Shown in pieces: positions 23,443-35,900 of a stretch of DNA of 64,000 bases (positions within the stretch are counted from its first letter, which is position 1; the number at the start of each line of letters is the position of its first letter). The DNA lies in the NCBI GenBank assembly GCA_034638255.1, contig JAWPGT010000006.1, positions 558,001-622,000 of the forward strand, written 5' to 3'. Both the position numbers and the translations under genes were made by a program. The DNA is from Coprinus comatus (taxonomy: Eukaryota; Basidiomycota; Agaricomycetes; Agaricales; Agaricaceae). The notes beneath the pieces were generated by a model, which ran no database searches, was not told where the DNA came from, and was given only the letters and a program-made list of their open reading frames with translations.

Positions 23443-24595
23443 TCAGAAATCGGGAGCCGGCAAATCCTCTGGGCTAGGCGAATTCTGGAAGGAAGAACTC
23501 GCGAAGTAACCGGCCACCTCCTTTTGTGCCTCTAACTCAAAGTATAATTCGCGAGAGGCAGGAGACAACGACCGAAGGTATTCAGGATCCACAACACGAT
23601 GGGATGGAGGAGTGGTAGTGGTAGACGACGGACGAGAGCCAGTTCGCACGAAATTGAGCAGAGCACGAAGATCCTCTGTACCGGATGCTTCGTCATCTGA
23701 CGACATGTTGAAGATGTGGTCGCTGGGGAGTCGCCTATGGTTCCTTGCCTTCCTCTGAGATGGTGTCGGTGTGTTGAAAGGAAAAACACCAGGGCTAGCA
23801 GAAGAAAGTGGTGCAGTGTATGGACCATCGGAATCGTAATGGGGTCGAGAACGGACGGGGGTGGCGGGGGGTGTTGCGGGGTCCTCTTCATTGCTGTCGT
23901 CACAGATGTGATCCCAGCTGTAGGCGACTGTGGGTGCTGATCTAGAAAGATGTTGATGCTGGGTGTTCATGCGAGGCATTGGAGGCACAGGAATAGCCTT
24001 TGTTGGTGTGGCAGTAGGAGAGGCGGGCATGTTGAAGGCCTTGCGGTTAGCAAGTTTGCCCGAGGGTTTAGCAGTGAGAAGAGGTTTGAAGGTTGAGGGA
24101 GAGAACGAGTCAAGGAAAGGATCTGCAGCGTTATCAATAGCCTCTGCCTGCGAGGGTGGGGACGGAAGGAGAGGAGGAGACGGTTGGCGGGCGTGTTTGC
24201 CATGAGCGCGTGGGGGAGTCGACTTTGATTCGCTTGATAAATCCGCTTTAAGAAATCATTTTCAAACTCTTTTTTTTCCATCAAACACACCTTGATGTCT
24301 GCCGGTTCTCCTTGGCCTGCTTCTTGGCTGCACGGCCAGGGTGGGTGGCAGTCTTCCTGTCTGTAATCTCTGCAGTGTTGAGAGAAGCCTGTCGAGGCTG
24401 CTTGCGCTGATAAGACGGTAGCTGGCGATGTGGAGCAGTAGACTTTTGTTGTTGCTGTTGGATTGGTTTTGAGAGAGATAGGAGACCGGGAGTGCGTGTT
24501 GGATGAACAATAACAGCAGGAGGTGCTGAGGGAAGTCTCCTATGTTGTATTTGCTGTGGAAAGTGCGGAGGAGGTTGTTTCTGAACGAGCATCAT
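23443..24595 (-). CDS. Disordered protein with C-terminal Dcp1-binding (PNRC/Edc1-like) motif
   Basis: Exon 1 runs from ATG 24595 to about 24289; a 58-nt intron (GTGTGT to TTATCAAG) leads to exon 2, about 24231 to 23443. The product is about 365 residues: Pro/Gln-rich at the start, then a basic conserved-looking helix (GRAAKKQAKENRQT), then Ser/Pro/Thr-rich sequence. The final residues contain YFASSSFQNSPSP and EDLPAPDF. That pattern, an aromatic-Ala-Ser-Phe-x-x-SP block followed by LPxP-F, is the short linear motif of Edc1/PNRC proteins (Pfam PNRC). In those proteins the first part activates the Dcp1-Dcp2 decapping enzyme and the Pro-rich part binds the Dcp1 EVH1 domain. I infer a decapping cofactor; the rest gives no other clue. 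Confidence 0.6.
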
Positions 24596-27500
24596 GGCGT
24601 TGGGGGCGAGGGAGAGGCTGAGTAGAATGGGAAGACGTGGGAAAACTGGTTGCCTACTGGCCCACTATTATCCTCTTTGTTTGTTTGGTTGCCTTCCGCT
24701 TCTGGCCGGCCATGTGACCCACTCCAGATCCCATCATAGATCCAGGAACTCTCTACTCCGATCACCCTGCCCTTACTCCCACTGCTGCACCCTTCTGTCT
24801 TCCTCCCCCCTACTGCCTTATCTTTCAACAAACAACACAACACAAGTCATGAGATCCACGACTCATCTCACTCCACCCCTTGTGTACCCATATTTTAGCT
24901 AAGTACTGCTTAATGACATGCATCTCAGGCTCACTACCCCTCCACCTTCCATCCTCCTTCCCTCCACCATCGCGTGGCCCGGGGTAGCGAACCAGCATAC
25001 ACAATCTATACTATGTACATAAGTAGTCATAACGCTTTGGCCTGAGATCAGTATAAGGAAAACACCAGATCCGAACCTTTGGTATTTCCGAAAACAACCA
25101 CGCTACTTCCTCGAGGCAGTGTCCTTTGCCAGCCGTTACCATCGCCACTCTTCTTTAGCCAGTTTTACTGAGCCTGGAGCTGTTTGTTAGGGTACCCTCC
25201 TCAAACGAATGATGAATCCGCCCATGCAACTGAATAGCATAACGTTGCTGTTATTGCAACACGGTCCTAGTGCTCACAATCTGCAGTAGCTCATAGACAA
25301 TAGATCCCCTCAAAATAGACATCACAATTATCATCAGTGCCAACTAACGCTACTACTCTGATCATTATAATAGCAAATCCCTTCCATCATTCATTCATTC
25401 TAAGACGGAAACAATGACATTCTCTCTTCCCAAGACAACAGTCAACTTCCCAACATCTCTAACAAACGAACAGCTCAAAGTTGACGCTATCATTGCAGTC
25501 CCATGCTACCCAATAATAAACATCTACAACCCCATCATCCCAGTGCTCAGACAATGGATATCCATGAACAAGTATCCCCACCTTGTATCTCCATGTCCAT
25601 GCCCTTCGTCCATCAGTCGAAAATGATATAATCTATCTTTGGAACGACCACCAGAAGATACCACCCACCACCACGAGGCATCCATGCATCAATACATCAT
25701 TCGCCGATGCAACCACTGCCCCGGTACATCTACATTAACCTTCAAAATAATACACGGATATATGTGACAGCGATCCCATTAAATCTATATTATATGTACC
25801 TACAATAACATGTCGATGATTTCCTCTTACACTGACTAGCCAGAACCCACCGGTATCTTAATCGCAATCGTAGCAATGAACCAAATACAATTCCTCGACG
25901 CCACCGCATCAGTATGTACTAAAGAGAACAGAACCCCAAAAATCACAACCGGATATTGACAAGCTCACACTGAATTCAAGTTCCGCATTGTATCATAAAA
26001 CGATAGTTGCCGAACCGAACCGTAGTAGTAAACAAGTCCAACCCATGACCTTGGTCTTTTCCCATGAAAAAAAAAGAAGCACCGTCCCAGCTCTATACAA
26101 GTCTATACACCTGTCAAGTAAACGACCTGCAGCTGACCTAACTCCAAGGTTTACGGTTCAACTATTCTGGGACATGTCGGACCAAAAAGGATACGACACT
26201 AAAAATTAAAAGACCGTGCGGAGAACGGTGCCGGTGAACATTGCCCTCTAGTGCCAGTCAACGTTCAACGTTCAACTCTGGTCGACTGGCTGAACTCGAC
26301 GGCGCACCATTTTCATGGTTTGTGTGTAAATGATCTATAAAACTCCGCATAAGGATATATAAGGTTCTCGAGCCTTGAGTCTACTTAATCAGAATAAGAC
26401 ACGATGCTTACGATTAGTAGGTTGAGCTTGGTATTACTTACCATGAAGGTTAAATAGATGGGTAGATCACACGACGTCATACATTTGGAAAGGTTCCCCT
26501 GGCTATCATTCCATCATATGTGATTAAAACTACTATCAGTATGAGTCAAATTCACTTCTTCACAAGTCATTTCACTTCATTGTATAATTTTAAATCAAGC
26601 GCACAGTATACTTCTAACTATGGCGCAGCAAGTGTTAGTAGAAAGAAGAAAAAATGATGGAAAGTACCAATATATGAATAAGCGAAAACAAACAAACTTC
26701 CATTTCCATCCAACAAGCCTCTTCGAGCCTGACTGTCACTGCGGAAAACCAAACAAACTCTAATTAAAATGACGTTGATCCCTGTCACAACGCCAGCTCA
26801 TCTTTTTCGAATGTTCATGTCCATTCTAGTATGTTCCATATTCAATCTAAGTATAACTGGTCACAATCATGAAAATTTGAAACCCTGCTGTCTAACTATT
26901 CGCTTCTACACATACTCAGTTCCCAAAAACTCGAAATACCAATGCTTTTATATGGTCAAACCCTGTCCAATATTGATGTTGTCGATCACGCCCAATCCCG
27001 AGGGTAGTGCACCAAAACAGCGCACCATTCCGACAGCGTTATGTATAACCAAACGACTTTGCTGACCAAAACGGAAACGAGAAAAAAAACACGACTCTCC
27101 CACTCACTTCTCGTCTACCAAACCCACCCCTAACTGCCGATATACAGAAAGAACACAAGTCTTTACCGGCTCCCCAGCTTCCTATAAGCCTCCTATCTAC
27201 CGCGAGAGTAACTGTCAAAAGCCAAACTAGGCATTCGATGACAAGTTGACAGTAACTATTTGGTTTTCCGATTTTAATTACCTCTCTGTGTGTTTTCCGA
27301 ATCCCAAGTCCGTATCCGCCGTGTGTTCGAGTCGTCAAATCCGATAGACAGCTGACCCAAGTACAGTAAGCATATAAGTACTCATAACCGAACGATATGG
27401 CAAAAGTAATGAATGGCGTTTTGCAATGTGTTTAGATTCCTTTTTTGACATCGAGTAAGGTCTGGGTAAAAAAAGCCCATTCAATATACTTGACAGCCGC

Positions 27501-30500
27501 GTTTACTTTTACCTCGGACTTTTCCTAGTTGAATATGTTTTTGTTCTATGACGCTGTACTAGTACTGTAGGACACATATTATATATGTTACGTGTATCCA
27601 TGCATCATACATGCTGTACTGCGCTATACTTATCTATGAAATCATGATGATGTACATGTATTAGCCTTCCCGCCCTGTGCTGAGCGATATGATCGATCTG
27701 CACCCGCGTGGATGTACGTGGTTGAATAGTTACAAAGTCATGACCATCATGCATCAGCGTTCTCATTGAAATATATCCAAAGTGACATGCAGTGTGGGTT
27801 GTAGTTGTATTCATCTCATGATTCATGAAGGAAATAGCCCATTCATGAGTTTTCACTTTCCATCTATTACACTCCACACGCACATCTGTATCCCCAACTT
27901 AAGGTTTTCTATCGCTTTTACACATGATGTGTATACAGTGCTATATACATCATGGATGATTTACATGAAAATCCACCCGCCGCACTCGGAAATGAGAGCG
28001 GGGCCTCGGGCCCGGAAAAGATTTCGGGTTTCGGATCATCAATGCGCCGTATCCACACTGTTAGTTTTGGATGGACATGTCTGGTTTCCGATCGTCTCGA
28101 TCCGACGTCAGTGGCAAACGGCACACTTCAAGATCAATTTTACTTAGCAAGAGTGTGAAGAACGTGGCACGTCACGTTTATTTGATCTAAGACTAGATGA
28201 CGCGCACTTCATTCACTTTCATTTCCATGTATGCATTTCATCATATTATTATCAATGACTCTTGGTAGGATATAGTAAATGTCTACTTCATTTATCTGAA
28301 TTTACTGAAGCTACTGCTCCCACCTACGCAAGTTAAGTTATGGGGAAGAAAAGTAGAGTCATTCATTCTTCTTATCTGCTCATTACTTTGGTTTTCATTT
28401 TACGACTGTTCATATGTCACTTTCTGGGTTTAAAGATTGCGACCTTTTAATTATAACCTCATGGTCATAGTCGACAATTCCCAATTCAACAGTAATATCA
28501 TAATTCATGTTGCCACCTGTCGGTAAAAAGAGTTCGGACGGGTGTAGACTGTTCCAAAAGAGTATCCACCCAGTCTTAAATGGCGCCACCACAGTCCACC
28601 ACTTTCATCTCCATTGGTATACGCATCTACATTTCTCAAGAAAAAACTTGTACTAGATATAGTAATTATTCTCTTGAAATGTACGGCGGCTGGTGAAATA
28701 ACCTCCGGTAGTCATGCAAGCTCCGGTATTTACCATTTCATTATGTTTAGCCTAGTTTAGCCCTCAGCATTCAAACTCCTCAGACCAGTCACCACAGGTT
28801 ACCACTATGTCTCCATTGTCTCCATGTATCCGAGATCGTAAATCCGCAATACCCAAACACCGACGACATGGTCATTTTTGGTTTGCTGTGCCCTTACCTA
28901 AATTTATCCAATGCCAATGTCTTGCATCGAACTCCGGAGTCTCGGCACAATTGTCCTCTTCGAAGCTTGCATAGTCACTGTCGGCCTTCAGTCACATGAT
29001 GCACGGGAGGGTGTCGTTCTCCAAAGATCAGTTTGAGTTTTACTTTACATGAGACTCATCTTACTAGGCTCCCGTAACTGTTCTTCGACCAAATGTATCA
29101 ACTTCAAGATATCATTCGGAGGTTTTGCGGTTAGATTACCTAGTTAATTCTGGTTAGGAGTTTTTTTCGATACTTATGACACGAGGCTCACATCATTTCT
29201 CAGCGTTTCCGATATCGCCATTATTTCCCATGAAGATTATAGGACATGTGAAGATAATTCAGGGAAGAATAAAATAATGACGATCATCATCATTTTAAAT
29301 CATTTATTGATGCTGATGAATTGTGGAGGCGATTATACTACATTACGGCACACAATTCAAAGGAAAATAACAAGATCTCGGTACTTCGGGCCTAACATCC
29401 CAAAGTGCCAAGTTTCAATTCAATCTTTATTCATTTATAATTACCGATGTTTTAAACATTGGAAAGGGTCAACACGGGGTGGATGAAATTACGACAATAT
29501 CATGACTCCATTTTTTTTTTTTTCAGGGATGTAGACTGTGAACCATGTGATCGATAAGATTAGGAAAGAACGAGAGAGGAGAATGGACAACAATTGTTTG
29601 TTGTTGTGGGCTACTGCCGCTATTTGCTAAAGTTGGAAAGATTGGGAAGGTGTTTGAAATTTTGAGCTCCAAACTTCTTTTCGTGGATCTCTCAAAGATC
29701 AAGGCGCTTTATCTCAAACTGACAGTACATTTTTATAGATTTACCCCATGTCCTTCCTAACTTATGCACAGTAGGCGGTACACTTAGACCTAAGTCTTGG
29801 GATTATCTTGGTGGAAACTTGATGTGGTGTTTTCTGTTTCGAAATTTCTACTTCGATCGTCATTGGAGATTGCAAAAATGCGGCTTCATGGCCCATAGCC
29901 CGATCTCGTTCATCGTTTTGCTTTACCAAAACCTGGTTCATACACGGGTTTCCGACTACGAACAATAATAAGTAGCGCCCCAACACCACTACCTACATGC
30001 TTTACTGAAGACAGGAAAGCTAAGCGCTGAGGAACCTCTAGTCCTGGCATTACTAAAGAGGTTAAAGGGGAGTCGGGACACGTTATCCTTGTTCAGTTGA
30101 GACACCCAGGACCAGGACCAGGACCTGTATTACATACATATTCATTGAGCTCCTAAGCTTCTATCAGCGCCTTATGACCAAAACAACAAGGCACCATGTC
30201 AACCACAACCATAGTTTCCAACAATCTGGTTACCAAGCAGTTATTATCGATGCAACTAATGAATTGATATTGACTCTCTAAGTTGTAGCCTCGCCTCTCC
30301 ACTCTCGAATCGTTGAACGTTGGAATAGCCCTGTGGTACTGATTGAAATCGATTCAGCTCTTGCGCTCAACAACCAACACCTAACATTTGGTAGAAAGGG
30401 TAGAGTCTGGACACAAACGTACATCAGTACATCAATACTTCTTGTCTCGTATATTGTCGTCCTCGATCTCAGAAGGCGGGGTGATTGATATTTTTCTGAT

Positions 30501-31610
30501 GAACATTGTCAGGAAGCAACCCTGAAGCCTAAACGTTGAACAATATCAAACAATATCACCTTTAGGCTGTCACCGTCTGGAGAGGCAAGTTTTCTACTGC
30601 CTGCATTGTCCGTATTTATTTGACAATGTTGGATCTCCCTTGGTGGTGAGCCGTGTACTTATAACCAGCTGGTACTTAGGCAAAAATCCCCAGTCACAAT
30701 CAGAAATGTATTTGGAACAGACTCTAACCTTAACAAACTGAACAAGGTGTGCTCCTGTATGTTCTCTATGGAAATCGAATTGGACGGTCTTCGTGCACTA
30801 GCCGTGCCACTGCAGACTCCGCCGATGAGATATTTCAACGGAAAGCTGGACACTAGTTGGACGTTTCAAAGTTCCTTTAAGATGAGAATCACTCACTACG
30901 GATTAGTCTAATTATTATGGTGGGGGCCGACGAGAACATGCTGAATCTGGCATCTATTATTACATCCCATACACTGTTATACTTCAAAACCCGTTCTTTG
31001 TACCTCGAGATTAATCACAAGTTCCCCCATTACCAATAGCCCCACTGGCTTGACCCAACTTTAATCTCAATTCAATGTCTGCGGAACCCGTGTCTAAAGA
31101 CCGCAAACGTTACACCAAAGGCCAAATATGAGGGGTTTCTTCAATCGTAGGAGTGTGGTGGTCGATACTACTTGGTCCGATACAGGTGTCATAATAAAAA
31201 AGAGATAATTGGAAAGAATGTCAACCCGTATCAATAGTGATAACTCGATTCCATATTGGGGTGTTGTCCAAAGACTCTATCCCCGCCTTTGTACGATTAC
31301 AAGTCCGGAGTCATCCAATATTGAAGATCCTAGGAGTTTGGTTTCAGGTAGAGTATTCCGCCGGAATATATATCATGCCAAATCAGAAGAACTCCTTTTC
31401 CCTATTAAAGAAGATTCAGTTCAACACCGGTATGTAGTATCCACCGGACGATGATGCCGTCAGTCCATAACAGAGCCAATATCTCACCGCCCAAAGCTTA
31501 TTGTATTCTATTACCAGGTGTAGTAGAAGTACTACTGCAAACTGATAGCTTACTGTATTGCTTGTGTAATGCATCTTTCAAATGACTGATGATTCTCCAC
31601 TAATATTTAG
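24596..31610. other. Gene-poor stretch of about 7 kb
   Basis: No gene could be supported here. The first part is the pyrimidine-rich upstream region of the 24595 gene. Open frames up to 121 codons occur, but all have compositions of random AT-rich DNA. An ORF of 70 codons at 25414-25626 begins in a protein-like way (LPKTTVNFPTSLTNEQLK) but then loses that character. I saw no transposase, reverse transcriptase, tRNA or long tandem array. A short CCAGGA repeat lies near 30106-30124, and a 12-bp hairpin at 27924-27953. Confidence 0.5.
27924..27953. repeat. Inverted repeat, 12-bp arms with 6-base loop
   Basis: Arms ATGATGTGTATA (27924-27935) and TATATACATCAT (27942-27953) are reverse complements except for one position that would be a G-U pair in RNA. 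The loop is CAGTGC. No coding gene surrounds it. A role is not known. Confidence 0.6.
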
Positions 31611-32702
31611 CTATCCAAACTTTGCATATCCACCATCAACTTTCAATGTAGTCCCTGAACAAAATCTATTCACAGTTATCAGTCACGAAAGGAGTTACCT
31701 AAGGTTCTAATGAATCACTCACGATGAAGCATCTGAAGCCAAATATAATATAGCATTCGCTATCTCTCCTGCTTCACCCATTCTTTTCATCAATGTCAAT
31801 GCTGCCATCCTGGGCCAATCTTTCCTGCCTTCGGGAGTATCAAGCAAGGGAGTTATTGTTGGTCCTGGACAAACACTATTAACTCGGATTCCCAACGGTG
31901 TAAGTTCTTCTGCGGCGGTCAGCGTAAGTCCACGTGCAGCCCATTTGGAAGCTGAGTATGCAGACATCTTTGGTGATCCTATGTATCAGAATGCGGAGCA
32001 CCATGATAGGGATTCCGTTTATACTGAGTCTTTGGGGTGAGGTAGTATACTTCGATTGGGGTAACACACCTTGAAGACCTAGTTGAGAGGCAGTGATGAC
32101 AATCGACCCCTTCTTGTTCAGGAGCATTGCTTTACCGCACTGTTGAATCCCAAGAAAGACTGATAATTAGAGTAAGCTTGGTTTAGAAAGGCGTATTTCA
32201 AGTTAAAAGGAATGTACCTCCACGAGCATTTACTTCCATCATCTTATCCCAAGTCTCTATACTGGTCTCTAATATCCCAGCAGGATTGCCACTCACTCCC
32301 GCATTCAACACTGCGATATCTAATCGCCCCAGATCTCTAGAGCTTTCTCTGCATATTTGAAATCCGCCGAGCTTACATCGGCGACAAATGTAGAACACCG
32401 ATTTTGTTTATCCGGTGGGAGTTCAGCTAATGCTTTATCAAGACCTTCCTAACTTTGATCAACTAGTAGAATGCCTTGAGCATTGGCATTGAGAAAGGCT
32501 TTGACGGTAGCTAAACCGATTCCACCTGATCTGTTGTTCAGCCAGTGTTTTTTTAAGGTAGAAGTCATAATTAGTAAAGCCTACTTGCAGCTCCCTGCAA
32601 TAATTATATTTATTATTACGGAGTCTGAGTAAAGGCAGTACAACATACCGTTATCAATACCACCTTGTTATCTAACATAAATTCTGCTAATGAAGGTGAC
32701 AT
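31611..32702 (-). pseudogene. Short-chain dehydrogenase/reductase, broken copy
   Basis: Exons spell a classical SDR from ATG 32702 (MSPSLAEFMLDNKVVLIT). A splice then joins GAASGIGLATVKAF, the NAD(P)-binding TGxxxGIG motif. LDIAVLNAG follows, then NARGVFLGIQQCGKAML, SIVITASQ (catalytic Ser), YSASK (catalytic Tyr and Lys), INSVCPGP-like RVNSVCPGPTITPL, and the C-terminal GTTLKVDGGYAKFG with stop at 31611. Two lesions lie between beta strands 2 and 4. A TAG stop is at 32449-32451 (VDQS, stop, EGLDKAL). One base is missing near the GGGG run at 32327-32330, so that ALEIWG and RLDIAVLNAG are in different frames. No intron of normal size removes both. It is therefore a recent pseudogene, or carries sequencing errors. 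It is co-oriented with the next gene. Confidence 0.65.
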
Positions 32703-32914
32703 TTTTTTTACCTTATCAAGCGGTGTTGAGGATTGGTAAGACCGCCAGTGGAACCCTCGTCCCATAAGTGCATAAGATCTCACGTATCCCACAATAATTG
32801 CATCCGAATACTTCTGATAGATTACAAGTTATTTTCTGCAATCATCTACGATAAATTAAGTAGCCAACAAGCTGCGAATACGGAAATATACTAGACCCGG
32901 GCAAGGTAGGGATA

Positions 32915-35900
32915 TTAAGTAGTTTCTTTCACACCTTCCATTGGGGTATTAATACAATCGGGTGAAGTGTTGGGTGAAGGGTGGATGAACCCACTTGTAG
33001 ATTGAGATTCTGCTCCACAGTCATGATCCAGACCCAAAAGGCCAGGCCCACGGTCATAAATGATATCATCTACCGAAAATTCATTTGAGAATTAGTCATC
33101 TAACCAACAAAAGAAAATGGCATACCATCCTCCAGATATGATGGATGTAAGGGTGTGGTGGGTTTCATCAGAGCAAATCGGTAATTAGCAAACTCGTCAT
33201 CTGATAGTGAGAGCCTAGACTGTATTCGCTTTTTTGTTTCTTCAAACAGCTCCCCCTGAGGTAGGTTTCGGCGTTTGCTAGATTAGTGTGTCCGAAAAAT
33301 AGTGAATTAGTGCCTTACCTCTTGCACAACAAATTTGAATGGAATTCCGTGTGTCTGAGACAGCTCCTTGGTAAAGTGAAACACTCCAATAGTTCTCTGC
33401 GATGCATTTATATCAACCTCTTCCTCAAGTATTTCCTAGTATTGCATATAATCAGTTATTTTGTCAGAGAATATAGTATATATATCACATACCTCAGCAA
33501 ATAACTCGACAGATTCTGGGATGTTTTCAACCATCTCTATATCACAGTATTCCTTCTGCAACTTTCTATCCTTGGAAATCTCATATATGCGGATCCTGGG
33601 TGTGTCGCTAGAAGGTAGTGGTGCAATTTCTGCCAGTTGAAGAGATAGGTCATAAACCATGGATTTTCTAGCGGAAAGGATAGAATAGGTAGTCGCTTTC
33701 TTGTTGTTACGGTTTATCCAGGTAATTTCGAGATTGCGTTTGACTTCCAATTCGGCCAGGCTGACATCTACATCTAATTTCTCGTAAAAGATCACCAGAG
33801 GGAGTTCGGATTTAGATATATGTCCCATCAGTTCAGATATACTCTTCTTCGATGAGTTGGGTGTAACTTGGGAACCACTAGGACCCATGCTAGTAAAACG
33901 TATCTTATGAGAGTCGTGGTCAATACATGTGCCAACTCTTTTTGACATCTACATTGTTTCTGAGTAATTCACCAACGTGGAGGAGAGATTCATAACACAC
34001 GATATCATAACTCTGGTTTTTACCAAGGGACAAGTTGAATTCAGGGTTTTCGCTGTCAACCTCCCCGAACTTGGGTCTAAATGTGATACTTGTATGATTT
34101 TGGAGGAAATCATAGTATTGTACGGCATCGATACAAAGACCTTGTTGTTCAAGATCCTCGATTCTAAAATTAATGGTCAACACAATATATGTATTTTTTT
34201 ATTATCTTTGATAATGACGTACTCTCGATCGGTAAGGTCAACCTGGAAGCATAGTATATCTCCACTAGCGAGGTCACTCTGCTCCACAGTGGTAGTAGAC
34301 TCAAGTAACTCAACCGTTCCAGGTTTTACCTCCTATATATAGGATAGGAAAACTGTCAGTAGTAATTGAGAATAGCGAAGGGGCAACAGACCTTGTAAAT
34401 CATCACAGGGGTTCCAACCATCCACCCCATCAGTACACTTATGGCTGGAGCAAGATTGCCGACTAGTGTATCTTTGAATACATATATCTTATTAACTCCA
34501 CATACGGTTTGCTTGAGGGCATCAAAGTGCTTCAAGAATAACACAATGGAATCTGAAGGAGGATTGGTTTTCTTGAAGATCTATTATTGAGTAAAAGAAA
34601 CACAACCAGGAATAGATATCGAACCTGTATTGGGGTAGGGGTATCCTCTACATAAAGGCGAAGCTCGTTCTGGGCCTTCAAGTTGTTCATCTTACAGATT
34701 GTTTCGACGTCTTTTTTAACAGTATCAGAAGCTTCCGCTTAGAGATAGGTAGATTATTCCTCACTCAAATTATCCTCATCTTCGGAAATGCGAAACCCTG
34801 GCCGGACAGTTTTTTTCTCTCTGGCAACGAGCGTCCAAATCCGAAATTCAGTTTCTGATCGATACCTGAAATGTGTCGCGATCCTTTCCTTCAGTGTGCT
34901 ATACCTCTCAGTCTTCGGTACCTGGAACTCAATCTCGCTGTCAAATGCAGCCATATCAAATCCCTCGTGCAGAGTAAACGTCTCATTAGTAATAACCTGG
35001 TACATAATCAGCGATGTCTGGTGACCGACCACTGGAGTATATTACCTGACCTTGACAGTTACCTCTTCATGACTTTTGGATTCTTCATTTTCTACAAATC
35101 TTCCTAGAGAAAATATCAGTGTTGTTGGTTTTGTCTGAATACAGATTGACAAACCAGTTTTAATATGGTCGGGTATGTCTTCATCATCGCAAGGTACCAT
35201 GAGTTTATTGTACGACGATTCCCGTATGTACACTAGCATATATGCACTCGCTAGATCATCATCTCCTGGATCTTCGGCACACGTCCCATAGGTACGGAAC
35301 ACATCACTCTCCGTAGCTTTCGTCACGCAATCATCATCAAACTTCAGCCACTCCTCATATTTGCCAGGCCTAATATAAGCATAATTGTGACCAGAAGCCA
35401 AATCACCAGAATGCACCAACACAGCGTGTAGCCTGTAGATTGAAGGCTGAGAGCAATCAGCCTCCTTACTCAGGAATTCGTCGAGATCGATATTGAAAGG
35501 GAAAGCTAGCCGGTCATTTATCTTCACCATTTTGTCATTCTCTGCATTATAGTGCCAGCGTTTTAGCCGAAGAAAGAGTACGGGTGGGAATGACCGAAAC
35601 AATTTTCCTCTTTCTGCGTCTTGAAGACCATGATTATGCGTAATATATTTGTTTTTCCCTGTAAGCATTTCGGTTTTGGTAAAATTCACGAAACAGTCCC
35701 GTAGCGATTTGGCTCCAGTAATTTCCAGTTGAATTTCTGCCAAAATGTGTAGCGTTAATACCAGTGTGCCCGAACTTGATGCAAATAGCGCTTACCATCA
35801 AAATCTTCAACTGTTGTGTGTTTTTGATTGACATTCAAACACCGGACGAAAGTTTCTACTTGACCGAAGAATAGCTCCTGAATTGTTCCTCCCACTTCAG

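Noticed and set aside
33920..33995. Apparent frameshift between LGKNQSYDI and SKRVGTCIDHD in the USP7-like gene
   Set aside because: A GTGTGT donor and TGTAG acceptor give a normal short intron that restores the frame.
34700..34765. Two apparent in-frame stops in the USP7-like gene (after DEDNLSEE)
   Set aside because: A 54-nt intron with donor GTGAGG, branch-like CTGAT and acceptor AAAAAAG removes both and joins DEDNL to VETICKMNNLKAQNELRLY in frame, so there is no lesion.
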